Assembly: GCA_037482015.1 (NCBI GenBank)
Contig: JBBFKT010000008.1
Span: 1-64,000 of the forward strand
Length of the DNA stretch: 64,000 nucleotides
Origin: Thermodesulforhabdaceae bacterium
Lineage (GTDB): Bacteria > Desulfobacterota > Syntrophobacteria > Syntrophobacterales > Thermodesulforhabdaceae
Direction of reading: 5' to 3'
Every line of letters starts with the position of its first letter. The first letter of the stretch is position 1. The notes below the pieces were generated by a model that worked only from the letters and a program-made list of their open reading frames with translations, was not told the DNA's origin and searched no databases. A program made the translations under genes and the position numbers. This document shows positions 47,529-55,476 of the stretch, one piece after another.

Positions 47529-48623
47529 ATGCTTGAGCGGTTAAGAGGAGAAGGGATCTCCCAGGCTGATAGAACCGGCGGGGAAGCACCGGTAGATAGA
47601 GCTGGAAAGGAAATGCTGGATGGAGGGGCTATTAGAGTAGTGGACGATGCCTCATCCCTTATTGCAGACGCCGCGGAAGAGCTGACCTTTGAAGCTTCAG
47701 AAACGGTAGAGAAAAAAGCAGAAGAAAGAAGAGTAGAGAAGGAAAAACCATCACCACTCATAGTTAGAATTAAAGAATGTTGTAAGCTTCTTCCAGATTT
47801 TGACAAAGATAAATTTCAACTCTGGCTTAAGGGAATTTTCAAGAATCCGCCGAGATCCAGAGAAGATCTTCTGGAATCCCTCAAAGAATTTTCCGGAGAG
47901 GTTTCTCACCAGTATCTGGCTTTATCTGTCCTTGAAGAATTTTCCACAGGGGATCCTGCCTTAAGGGAACTTGCAGAAGAAGCAAAAAAGGAGCTGGATG
48001 ACAAAGAGGGTCCCTCTATCCGGGCCGCCTTCAACACGGGCCAGATCGTTGAAACCTACGCTGAAAGAGGCCTGGATTCAACGGAAAATCTAAGAGATTT
48101 CTACCGTAAAACCGTCCTTCACTACGAAGGAGCTACGGAGACCTTTAAGGCTGTGCTGGATCGGTTTCCGGGGGAGTCCCTTCCTGAGGCTATCCAGTAT
48201 CTTATTAGAGCAGTAGGTAATGATCTTCATAGTCGGGGTTCCAGCATAGACAAAGAAGAGCTGAGAACAATTCTCAATGATCTCTATTATCTGGAAACCC
48301 TAGGTCATCTTCACGGAGCTTTTGAAACCCTTATGAAGAAGGTTCAGGAAGGATTCCATGCTGTCTCTGCCCTTGGTCCGCGAGAGCTTCTCGGTCAATT
48401 TCTTGCACTGAAAGACAACAAATGGCTCAGCGAATCGAATGTCCTTTCTCTTCTGCAAGAGATGGGACTCCAGGACAGTTCTACCCGCATTTACTTTCTT
48501 CAGGGTTTTATAAACATCGCAAGATCAGCTCCTTTAAAGCTGTTCTCCGGTGATGATGAAAGAAACCTTCTAATTTCAAAAATACAGGACGCCCTTGATA
48601 GATGCATAGAGGAGGAGGTATGA
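47529..48623 (+). CDS. sctW: T3SS gatekeeper SctW with fused TyeA-like C-terminus
   Basis: This 364-residue protein controls the order of export (translocators before effectors). The first 270 residues match YopN/InvE/HrpJ (LAGS-like helical bundle around FRETAERGLDSTENLRDFYR-type segments). The C-terminus from about 275 (FLALKDNKWLSESNVLSLLQ, SAPLKLFSGDDERNLL) resembles TyeA. In Yersinia TyeA is a separate gene. The ATG at 47529 follows GAGGAGG; the open frame to 47484 adds 15 residues without a ribosome site. Confidence 0.88.
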   Translation: MLERLRGEGISQADRTGGEAPVDRAGKEMLDGGAIRVVDDASSLIADAAEELTFEASETVEKKAEERRVEKEKPSPLIVRIKECCKLLPDFDKDKFQLWLKGIFKNPPRSREDLLESLKEFSGEVSHQYLALSVLEEFSTGDPALRELAEEAKKELDDKEGPSIRAAFNTGQIVETYAERGLDSTENLRDFYRKTVLHYEGATETFKAVLDRFPGESLPEAIQYLIRAVGNDLHSRGSSIDKEELRTILNDLYYLETLGHLHGAFETLMKKVQEGFHAVSALGPRELLGQFLALKDNKWLSESNVLSLLQEMGLQDSSTRIYFLQGFINIARSAPLKLFSGDDERNLLISKIQDALDRCIEEEV

Positions 48624-48994
48624 GCTGGGTAAAGGAAGCGCTCCAGGCTCTGGGAAGACAGTTGGGTATCGAGAATCTAAGAACGGACGAAAAGGGGCTT
48701 TGTCTCCTTCAGGAGGGAAGTGATACATTTATCGGTATTGAAGACAGAGAAGATACGGTTCTTCTGTACATATCCAGAGAAACTAATTTTCTCGATAAAG
48801 AGGTGATGGAAAAAGCCCTTCAGTCCACCTTTTATCGTTCTCTGGGATCCAATGAAGCAGGGGTTTGCCTTACCAGGGACTCTCGCCTCACCTTTTTTTC
48901 GCATATTCCAAGATCATCTGTTACCTTTCCCCGCCTGAGTGAAACACTGGGATTGCTCAGGAAATTACTCTTAACTTCAATTGAAAGGAGATAA
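48620..48994 (+). CDS. SycN-like T3SS class I chaperone
   Basis: This 124-residue protein starts MSWVKEALQALGRQLGI, very like SycN, and has the short alpha-beta fold of CesT-type chaperones. In Yersinia SycN with YscB binds YopN. Its start overlaps the sctW stop, and GAGGAGG precedes it, so translation is coupled. The family is short and diverse, so the call leans on the first residues and position. Confidence 0.72.
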   Translation: MSWVKEALQALGRQLGIENLRTDEKGLCLLQEGSDTFIGIEDREDTVLLYISRETNFLDKEVMEKALQSTFYRSLGSNEAGVCLTRDSRLTFFSHIPRSSVTFPRLSETLGLLRKLLLTSIERR

Positions 48995-48996
48995 GA

Positions 48997-49338
48997 TTGC
49001 AAATTCAGGTATCACAACAAAAAGATGTCGTTATTGTGGCCTTTTCGGGAAGGCTTGATGCCATTACCGCTTCCGATTGTGAAAAAGCTATTGATGAAAT
49101 CATCGCCAAAGGAACTCTTCTATTAGTTATTGATCTCAAGGACACGGATTATGTGAGCAGTGCCGGTCTCAGGGTAATTCTTAAAGGAGCCAAAAGCCTT
49201 TATGGCACCGGAAAACTTGCTCTGGCAAGGCCTCAGGAGTCAGTGAAAGAGGTTTTAGAAATGACAGGTTTCGGCGAAATAATGCCGATCTATGACTCCC
49301 TTGAGGAAGCCCTTGCGGATCTTTCAAAACCTCTATAG
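48997..49338 (+). CDS. STAS-domain anti-anti-sigma factor (RsbV/BtrV-like)
   Basis: This 113-residue protein has one STAS domain. The phosphorylation site is in DYVSSAGLRVILKGAKSL, where the Ser after Tyr-Val is the residue kinases of the RsbW type modify. It should be the partner of the kinase at 45584 and of the phosphatase at 42668. Start is TTG, preceded by AAAGGAG. Placement inside the sctW operon, between the SycN-like gene and sctX, is unusual and ties the switch to secretion. Confidence 0.88.
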   Translation: MQIQVSQQKDVVIVAFSGRLDAITASDCEKAIDEIIAKGTLLLVIDLKDTDYVSSAGLRVILKGAKSLYGTGKLALARPQESVKEVLEMTGFGEIMPIYDSLEEALADLSKPL

Positions 49339-49349
49339 GAGAAAATTTT

Positions 49350-49730
49350 ATGAAAATAAGCCCTTTAGAGCAAAGCATTGAAGACATTCACTGGCAGAGT
49401 GAACCATCCTCGGTAACCTTCGAAAGCCCTTCTCTTATTCCCGGGGATGTTACTCAGGAACACTTTCTTGACGAAATCCTGGACATACCGAACCTCAGGG
49501 GCCAGATCGTAGAGTCTTTATCCCCAAATGTTGTCCACCGTCACATCCTTCAGCCCTCCTTTTTTGCATCTTTTGCGAAAGACCTTGTAGAAAAACTCAG
49601 AAGTAAAGGAAAAGAAGCGGAATCTCCTCGATTAAAAAGGATATTCATGGCGGCTTCTGAAGTACTGGAAGAACAGCGGCAGAATATGGACATTTTAAAG
49701 GTATATCGGTCACTTCTTCTAAAAGGATAA
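49350..49730 (+). CDS. sctX: T3SS protein SctX (YscX-like)
   Basis: This 126-residue protein has a C-terminal helical half (RGQIVESLSPNVVHRHILQP; LEEQRQNMDILKVYRSLLLK) with the YscX layout. YscX is exported early and, with YscY, binds SctV. It lies between the STAS gene and sctY, and the order X-Y-V is the Yersinia one. Primary similarity is weak, so position carries much weight. Confidence 0.72.
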   Translation: MKISPLEQSIEDIHWQSEPSSVTFESPSLIPGDVTQEHFLDEILDIPNLRGQIVESLSPNVVHRHILQPSFFASFAKDLVEKLRSKGKEAESPRLKRIFMAASEVLEEQRQNMDILKVYRSLLLKG

Positions 49731-49742
49731 AGATCATAAAGA

Positions 49743-50081
49743 ATGGCAGATACATTAAAAGATGAAGAAATAGAATACCTTAAGGTCATTGCCTTTGTTT
49801 TCTTAAGGTATGGAAAGTGGGAAAAAGCAAGCGTTATTTATGAACTCCTGCGAGAAGTCATACCAGAAGATCCTGGCGTCTTTAAGGGTCTCGGTCTGGC
49901 CTATTTAGAAACAGGGAAACTCCCTCAGGCCCTTGAGTATGTAGATAAGTGGTTAGAACGGAGCAACCAGGAAGAAGAACGGAAAGTCGCAAGGATGCTG
50001 AAAGGAAGAATACTACGACAGATGGGAAAGTTAGAAGAAGCCAGAAGAGAGATGACTTCAGAAAGGGGTGAAGGGGTATGA
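49743..50081 (+). CDS. sctY: T3SS chaperone SctY (YscY-like TPR protein)
   Basis: This 112-residue protein has about three TPR helices (ASVIYELLREVIPEDPGVFK; GLGLAYLETGKLPQALEYVD). YscY is the chaperone of YscX and helps form the SctV ring. Its stop overlaps the sctV start (ATGA). Confidence 0.78.
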   Translation: MADTLKDEEIEYLKVIAFVFLRYGKWEKASVIYELLREVIPEDPGVFKGLGLAYLETGKLPQALEYVDKWLERSNQEEERKVARMLKGRILRQMGKLEEARREMTSERGEGV

Positions 50082-52171
50082 AGTTTGACTCTACGTTATT
50101 CCAGAAATCAGCGTCTCAGATAACGCGATTTGCCGATCTTGCCCTGGCTGTTCTTGTCATTGCCATCATAGGCCTTATGATTTTACCCATTCCGCCCTTT
50201 CTTCTGGATACCCTTCTTGCAACGAACCTGTGCATTTCCGCGGCTCTTCTTCTTGTGGCCATGTATATTCCTTCGGCACTTCACCTGTCCACCTTCCCTT
50301 CCCTTCTTCTCTTTACCACCCTTTACAGGCTTGCCTTAAACATAACCACTACCCGTCTTATTCTGCTCAAGGCCCATGCCGGTCAGATCATCTACACCTT
50401 TGGTCACTTTGTTGTGGCGGGAAACTATGTGGTAGGAGCCGTGATCTTTCTTATTATTACCATTGTGCAGTTTCTCGTAATCACAAAGGGCGCCGAGAGG
50501 GTGTCGGAAGTGGCAGCCCGGTTTACCCTTGATGCCATGCCTGGAAAGCAAATGAGCATTGACTCTGACATGAGAGCAGGCCTCATAGACCTGGATGAGG
50601 CAAGGCAAAGACGAAGAAGTCTGGAGAAAGAGAGCCAGCTCTTCGGTGCCATGGACGGAGCCATGAAGTTTGTAAAGGGTGACGCCATTGCAGGTCTTAT
50701 CATTACGGCTATCAACATTATAGGGGGACTCATCATTGGCGTCCTTCAAAAGGGTATGCCCCTCATGAAGGCCGTTCAGACTTACTCCATTCTAACCATC
50801 GGAGATGGCCTTGTGAGTCAGATTCCGGCCCTTCTAATTTCCATCACCTCCGGGGTGGTGGTAACCCGCGTCTCTTCCGACGAAGAACAGGCCAACCTTG
50901 GAAGGGACATCGGACAGCAAATGCTTTCTCAACCCAAAGCCCTTCTTATTGCGGGAGGCATGCTCCTTGGATTTGCTCTTATCCCTGGTTTTCCGAAGAT
51001 TCAGTTTGTCCTTCTCGGGTTAGCCGTTGGAAGTATCGGCTATGGTCTTTTCAGGTCGGTCAAAAAAAAGGATGACAGGGAACCCACCTTTCAGGCCCAG
51101 GTCATGAGAGCTAAAAAGAAGCAGCCCTCAAGCGCCCAGCCAAGGGAAGAGTTTTCTATTACTATTCCTCTTCTTATAGACATTGACTCAACCACCGAGA
51201 CCTTTCTTGACCCTGGCGAATTTAACGGTGAGCTCGCTCGAATCAGGTTAGCCCTCTATCACGACTTAGGTGTTCCCTTTCCAGGGGTTCATCTTCGCTT
51301 CAATGAAAATCTCTCAGAAGGAAACTATATAATTTTCTTACAAGAAATTCCTGTAGGGTCCGGGAGGATCCGGCGAGAGGGCCTATTTTTCCAGGAAAAG
51401 ACCGATATCTTGGAAAACCTTGCCATTCCTTACGAACAGGAAGAAAAATTTCTTCCTGTCTGTGATACCATCTGGGTGTCTCCTCAATACAGGGAAACCC
51501 TTTTAAATAGCGGTTTACCTTTTATGGAAGGCTCCCGAATCATCAGTTTTCACCTCACCCTGATCCTTAAAAAGTATGCAGGGGAGTTTATCGGTCTTCA
51601 AGAAACCAAGACTTTACTGGAAAAAATGGAAAAGACCTTCCCTGAGCTCGTAAAAGAAGCCTCTAGGGTGCTTCCCCTTCAGAAAATGAGCGAGATATTC
51701 AGAAGGCTGGTTCAGGAACAGATTTCCATACGAGATCTCAGAACTATCCTGGAGGCCCTTGTTGAATGGGGACCTAAGGAAAAAGATGTGGTTCTTCTAA
51801 CAGAATATGTCAGAAGCAGTCTTCGTCGCCAGATCAGCTACAAATATAGCGGCGGGAAGAATCTTCTGGCGGTTTATATACTGGATCCCCAGATAGAGGA
51901 GACAATACGACAGGCTGTGCGCCAGACATCTGGAGGAAGTTATCTGGCTCTTGATCCCTCCAAGGCGAAAGCCATCGGGCAAAGTATTAAAAGGGAGGTA
52001 GGAACCATTACGGGGAAAACCATGCGGCCGGTGCTACTTACCTCAATGGATGTAAGGCGCTATGTGAGAAAACTTATTGAAACAGACCTAGAGGAGCTCC
52101 CCGTCCTTTCCTATCAGGAACTCACACCAGACATTTCCCTTCAGCCCCTTGGAAGGATCACTATAGCCTAG
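50078..52171 (+). CDS. sctV: T3SS major export apparatus protein SctV
   Basis: This 697-residue protein has seven or eight N-terminal membrane helices (about 20-330) with the conserved cytoplasmic loop VSEVAARFTLDAMPGKQMSI-DSDMRAGLIDLDEARQRR. A large C-terminal cytoplasmic domain forms the nonameric docking ring. It is the T3SS homologue of FlhA, and position after sctX and sctY rules out the flagellar version. The gene's start overlaps sctY. Confidence 0.96.
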   Translation: MKFDSTLFQKSASQITRFADLALAVLVIAIIGLMILPIPPFLLDTLLATNLCISAALLLVAMYIPSALHLSTFPSLLLFTTLYRLALNITTTRLILLKAHAGQIIYTFGHFVVAGNYVVGAVIFLIITIVQFLVITKGAERVSEVAARFTLDAMPGKQMSIDSDMRAGLIDLDEARQRRRSLEKESQLFGAMDGAMKFVKGDAIAGLIITAINIIGGLIIGVLQKGMPLMKAVQTYSILTIGDGLVSQIPALLISITSGVVVTRVSSDEEQANLGRDIGQQMLSQPKALLIAGGMLLGFALIPGFPKIQFVLLGLAVGSIGYGLFRSVKKKDDREPTFQAQVMRAKKKQPSSAQPREEFSITIPLLIDIDSTTETFLDPGEFNGELARIRLALYHDLGVPFPGVHLRFNENLSEGNYIIFLQEIPVGSGRIRREGLFFQEKTDILENLAIPYEQEEKFLPVCDTIWVSPQYRETLLNSGLPFMEGSRIISFHLTLILKKYAGEFIGLQETKTLLEKMEKTFPELVKEASRVLPLQKMSEIFRRLVQEQISIRDLRTILEALVEWGPKEKDVVLLTEYVRSSLRRQISYKYSGGKNLLAVYILDPQIEETIRQAVRQTSGGSYLALDPSKAKAIGQSIKREVGTITGKTMRPVLLTSMDVRRYVRKLIETDLEELPVLSYQELTPDISLQPLGRITIA

Positions 52172-52176
52172 AAAGT

Positions 52177-52204
52177 TGGCAGCAATTTGCAAAGCACTGC
52201 CAGG
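52177..52204. promoter_or_regulatory. Candidate activator-binding dyad upstream of a sigma-54 promoter
   Basis: TTGGCAG and CTGCCAG form an inverted repeat, and a further TTGGCA follows at 52213. The site lies about 90-115 bases upstream of the promoter at 52290, the usual place for an activator's enhancer. The same TTGGCAG word occurs twice between sctD and sctF (41253 and 41272). Binding by the local activator is inferred. Confidence 0.45.
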
Positions 52205-52289
52205 TAAGTTGGCATAAGTTTAAGATAACCAGCCTCGAAAGGATCGGTAAAGATATACATTAGAAGAAGCCCTGATCTGTTATTCAAGC

Positions 52290-52305
52290 TGGCACAGCTA
52301 TTGCT
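52290..52305 (+). promoter_or_regulatory. Sigma-54 (-24/-12) promoter for the chaperone/translocator operon
   Basis: TGGCACAGCTATTGCT agrees with the sigma-54 consensus at all conserved positions: TGGCAC, 10 bases between GG and GC, then TTGCT. The predicted transcript starts near 52316, and the first gene's ATG is at 52346 behind AAGGAGG. This makes the chaperone, LcrG-like, tip, translocator and effector genes a separate, sigma-54-controlled unit. Confidence 0.88.
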
Positions 52306-52345
52306 CAAAGGAATTGTTGAAGGGTTTTGAAAAGGAGGAAACACC

Positions 52346-52795
52346 ATGGATGTAAGGCAGACCCTGGAGCTTATAGCCAGACATTTCAATGTGGATGGGT
52401 TTGGTGAAGGCAGGGAAGGATTAAAACAACTGGTCTTTGACGACGATCTGGTGGTTCTTTTCAACGACAGGGCAAGAAGGGATGGTATCTGGATGGAGAT
52501 GGAGATTGGTCTTCTGCCTGAGGAAGAAAAAGAGGAGGTCTTGCGTTCTCTTCTTAAAAGAAATGTCTTCGCCGCCCATAAAGATTATCCCTGGTGTGTC
52601 CTTCGAGAAGATCAGATAATACTTCAGGAGTTTTTGAACTGTGAAATCCTTTCTCCCTATCAGGTTGGTGAAAAGGTGGAAGCATTCATAAACCATGGAG
52701 AAAGCTGGAGGAAATTTTTAAGTAAAAAAATGCTCAGGTCTTACGAGACCGGGTTCAGTCAGAAAAGTATATTTAATGGAATGATTAAACCCTGA
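52346..52795 (+). CDS. CesT-like T3SS chaperone at the LcrR position
   Basis: This 149-residue protein has the alternating strand-helix pattern of class I T3SS chaperones (LKQLVFDDDLVVLFNDRARR; EEKEEVLRSLLKRNVFAA; IILQEFLNCEILSPYQVGEK). In Yersinia the gene after lcrD is lcrR, also of about 146 residues; whether this is an LcrR relative or an ordinary chaperone is unclear. It is the first gene after the sigma-54 promoter at 52290. Confidence 0.65.
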   Translation: MDVRQTLELIARHFNVDGFGEGREGLKQLVFDDDLVVLFNDRARRDGIWMEMEIGLLPEEEKEEVLRSLLKRNVFAAHKDYPWCVLREDQIILQEFLNCEILSPYQVGEKVEAFINHGESWRKFLSKKMLRSYETGFSQKSIFNGMIKP

Positions 52796-52827
52796 GTAAG
52801 AACACTTAAAGCCAGAAGGGGGTGTCA

Positions 52828-53103
52828 ATGGAAGACGCAGTTAAGAAATCCCTGGAGCTTGAGAAGCGTTTCGAAGAACTTCAAGAACAGTTTGAGGAAG
52901 GTTTAAAGAAAAAGGAGGAGATGCTCAAAGAGTTAGGCGTAACCGAAGAGAAAATTGAAAACTTTGAAAAGAGACTGGGGCCTGAGGAAAGGGCTCAATT
53001 TGAGAAAGTAAAAGCCCAGATGGAAGAGACCCTGAATCAGATGGGGTCTGTGGAAACCCCACCGGCCAGGTCAGCTCCCAGGGTAAAAGGAATACGGATT
53101 TAA
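52828..53103 (+). CDS. LcrG-like T3SS regulatory coiled-coil protein
   Basis: This 91-residue protein is a charged coiled coil with a short basic end. LKELGVTEEKIENFEKRLG followed by ERAQFEKVKAQME and the tail RSAPRVKGIRI parallels LcrG (95 residues), including its final Gly-Ile-like tail. In Yersinia LcrG plugs secretion and binds the tip protein LcrV; the next gene here encodes a tip-like protein. Start: ATG at 52828 (AGAAGGGGG upstream); a GTG at 52822 is the alternative. Confidence 0.6.
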   Translation: MEDAVKKSLELEKRFEELQEQFEEGLKKKEEMLKELGVTEEKIENFEKRLGPEERAQFEKVKAQMEETLNQMGSVETPPARSAPRVKGIRI

Positions 53104-53211
53104 ATAAAATCAGCGAGCATAAGAAAGGATAAAACAATTATGGAAGTAAAAGGTAATGTCTACAACCCAGCAGAAATTTACATAAAAAGCATAAAAAGGA
53201 GGAATGATGTT

Positions 53212-53715
53212 ATGCCAGAAGTAACTGGTCCCGGGACTACGGGAGGAACACAAGCAATCGTAACGGAGACGCAAACATTGCCTATAGATGATCTTGCTTT
53301 CATTTTCGCCATCATGCAGACCAAAAATCTGGATGATCAACTGAAGACCGCTATGAAAAACATTCAATCCAAGCAAAGCGATCTTGCCTATGCCAGAAAG
53401 ATGCTGGAACTGGCACAACAAGCAAAAGCTGATAAGAATCAGAGTGGACCTCAAGGTGAATTAGCAACATTTTTGACAAAAAACGGTGTAACCTGGTCAT
53501 GGAGCTCAGGATTAAAAGACGACGAACTCAACAACAAGTGGGATACAATTATTACAAGTATAAACAATATCATTCAAAATAAGAACAGCGGTATCGAACT
53601 CGATATGCTCAGTCTTCAGAGCCTCATGAACAAGAGAAACCAGGCCCTTGAAATGGCTTCTACAATCATGAAAAAGGCGGCCGACTCCAAGGAATCCCTC
53701 ATCCGAAACCTTTAG
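53212..53715 (+). CDS. Putative T3SS needle tip / filament protein (EspA/SseB-like)
   Basis: This 167-residue protein has the two long helices of EspA/SseB-type tip or filament proteins. The C-terminal helix is ELDMLSLQSLMNKRNQALEM then MKKAADSKES, and the first long helix is around residue 45-80. It occupies the place of lcrV but is about half the length of LcrV. The ATG at 53212 follows AAAAGGAGGA; the open frame to 53140 adds 24 residues with no ribosome site. Confidence 0.7.
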   Translation: MPEVTGPGTTGGTQAIVTETQTLPIDDLAFIFAIMQTKNLDDQLKTAMKNIQSKQSDLAYARKMLELAQQAKADKNQSGPQGELATFLTKNGVTWSWSSGLKDDELNNKWDTIITSINNIIQNKNSGIELDMLSLQSLMNKRNQALEMASTIMKKAADSKESLIRNL

Positions 53716-53750
53716 TAAGAAAAGGAAAAAGAGGCTGAAGTTATTGTCGA

Positions 53751-53883
53751 GATCTTCGAAAGAACGGTTGCTGTAAGGACTCTAACTATAGAGTAAGTCA
53801 GAGTTGGTAATTATCTCATACAGTAAAAGCTACAGGCCGGGGTTATCTCCAGATACGGCGGGTCCCCGTTCTTTCCGAAGATC
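53751..53883. repeat. Inverted repeat in the gap before the SycD gene
   Basis: GATCTTCGAAAGAACGG (53751-53767) is matched by CCGTTCTTTCCGAAGATC (53866-53883), a 17-bp stem with one bulge around a 98-base loop. A smaller GGGG/CCCC hairpin sits inside. It fills the 201-bp gap between the tip-protein gene and the sycD gene. It might control expression of the translocator genes or mark an insertion; no T-run follows. Confidence 0.6.
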
Positions 53884-53916
53884 CTGAATTTTTAAATAAT
53901 CAAGAAAGGAAAAACA

Positions 53917-54426
53917 ATGGTTGAAATGATACCCGTTAAGGATCTAAGTGAAGAGCAGATGATAGACATCGTCACCGCCGTAGTAAAAGGGGAGACCACC
54001 CTTCAAGAGGTAAAGGGTTTTTCGGATGAGCAAATGGAGGCCATTTACGCCATAGCCTTTAACCTTTATCAGGGGGGCAAGTATAAGGATGCCGTGGAGG
54101 TCTTTACCTGGCTCGGCATGATGAACCCCTTCGTAAGTAAATACTGGATGGGCCTGGGAGCATCCCTTCAGATGCTAAAAGACTTCAATAACGCCTTGAA
54201 TGCTTACGCTGTGGCAGCGATAACCTCGAAGCCGGAGGATCCTGTTCCCCATCTCCACGCAGGTGAATGCTACCTGGGTCTTGGGGATAAGGAGGAAGCC
54301 CTTAAAGCCTTTACAATGGCTTCAGATTTCAGCAAAAACAAGCCTCAATACAAGAAAGTTTTTGCTAAAGCCCAGGCCTTCAAAGAAATCATAGAATTAA
54401 AAGTAAAGGAGCAGAAAACCCCTTAG
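53917..54426 (+). CDS. SycD/LcrH-type class II chaperone (TPR)
   Basis: This 169-residue protein has three TPRs (QMEAIYAIAFNLYQGGKYKD; VSKYWMGLGASLQMLKDFNN; PVPHLHAGECYLGLGDKEEA). Class II chaperones of this kind keep the two translocator proteins unfolded in the cytoplasm. It lies just before sctB, and the second translocator sctE is further on. Name in unified nomenclature varies. Confidence 0.92.
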   Translation: MVEMIPVKDLSEEQMIDIVTAVVKGETTLQEVKGFSDEQMEAIYAIAFNLYQGGKYKDAVEVFTWLGMMNPFVSKYWMGLGASLQMLKDFNNALNAYAVAAITSKPEDPVPHLHAGECYLGLGDKEEALKAFTMASDFSKNKPQYKKVFAKAQAFKEIIELKVKEQKTP

Positions 54427-54484
54427 ATCTTAAAGGGAAGCAAAGTCAAAACAATTACTGTTGTAAAATTAAGGAGAAATAAAG

Positions 54485-55456
54485 ATGGGTGACATTACGG
54501 TTAGAGTACAGGACAGCTCTGTCCTTCAAACATATTTACAGGAGATGAGCGATACAGAAGGTCCCGGAAGGCTCCAGGGGCTTACCCTCACAGAAAGTGG
54601 TGACATTATCCTTGAAGGAGATGATAACAAGACCAAACTGAAACCTGATCTGGATCCCCCTTTAACAGATTCTCTAGATTATCAGGGAACCTATGATGCT
54701 TTCTCAAGCAAGGTGGACTCACTCTTTCAGTTAATGGCCCTTTTGATGCAAGCCCTTAAGGAAATGAAGAGTGCGAACAGGCAAAGCCGGGAAGCGGAAC
54801 ATCAGGCCCAGATGAGCGAGATGATGCAAGCGGCGGAAAAGATTAAAGAAGCTGGCATGAAAGCTCTTGTGGGCGCCATTGTGGGCTTTGCCGTGGCAGT
54901 TGTCACAAGCGTTCTTTCCGTTCTGGCATCCTTAAAGTCCGCAAAATCACAGCTTGGCAAGGATATGCGTATGCAAACAGGCGCTACAGAAACTGCTACT
55001 ACGCAAAAGAGTGTCACAGAAGCCACTACGCCAAAGGCTGCCACAGAAGCTACCACTACTACCACTAGCACTACAAAGGGCGTCGCAGAAACTCCAAGTA
55101 CGCAGGAGGCTGTCACAGAAACTGCGCGGACGCAGGAAGCCGTTACAGAAGCTGTTAGCGCATCTGTTCGCAAATCTGCAATGTCTGCCGCCAGATGGGG
55201 GGCTCTGAGCCAGGTGAGCACTCAAATGGCGGGGTCTTCCGCTCAGCTAGTAGGCGGCATCACTCAGTATGCCCAATCGGAATCCCAGGAAGAGCAGAAA
55301 ATCCATGAAGCCCGGTCGGAAGATCATCAGTTTCAGGCTCAGAAAGAAGGAGAACAGATCCAGTCCCTTCAAGAAGTCATGCAGGGTGTTCTGGAGAAAT
55401 TGAAAACAATCATGGAACTTCAGCAGCAGGCCATGGACCATGCGTCAAGGGTATAA
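54485..55456 (+). CDS. sctB: T3SS minor translocator SctB (YopD-like)
   Basis: This 323-residue protein has one membrane segment (about 122-145, ALVGAIVGFAVAVVTSVLSV) and coiled-coil ends, the pattern of YopD-type pore subunits. Residues about 168-222 form a Thr/Ala-rich tract with repeated units such as TQEAVTE. The C-terminal coiled coil includes GEQIQSLQEVMQGVLEKLKT. It follows the SycD chaperone, as translocators do. Sequence is too variable to be certain of SctB versus an extra secreted protein. Confidence 0.72.
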   Translation: MGDITVRVQDSSVLQTYLQEMSDTEGPGRLQGLTLTESGDIILEGDDNKTKLKPDLDPPLTDSLDYQGTYDAFSSKVDSLFQLMALLMQALKEMKSANRQSREAEHQAQMSEMMQAAEKIKEAGMKALVGAIVGFAVAVVTSVLSVLASLKSAKSQLGKDMRMQTGATETATTQKSVTEATTPKAATEATTTTTSTTKGVAETPSTQEAVTETARTQEAVTEAVSASVRKSAMSAARWGALSQVSTQMAGSSAQLVGGITQYAQSESQEEQKIHEARSEDHQFQAQKEGEQIQSLQEVMQGVLEKLKTIMELQQQAMDHASRV

Positions 55457-55476
55457 CTTTCAAAAGGGAAAAAGCC

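Noticed and set aside
52176-52191. TTGGCAGCAATTTGCA as a further sigma-54 promoter after sctV
   Set aside because: GG and GC are 9 bases apart, not 10; it is better read as part of an activator-binding dyad.
54802-55225. Minus-strand open frames opposite sctB
   Set aside because: They are Ala/Ser/Val- or Cys/Ser-rich shadows of the Thr/Ala repeat tract in sctB.
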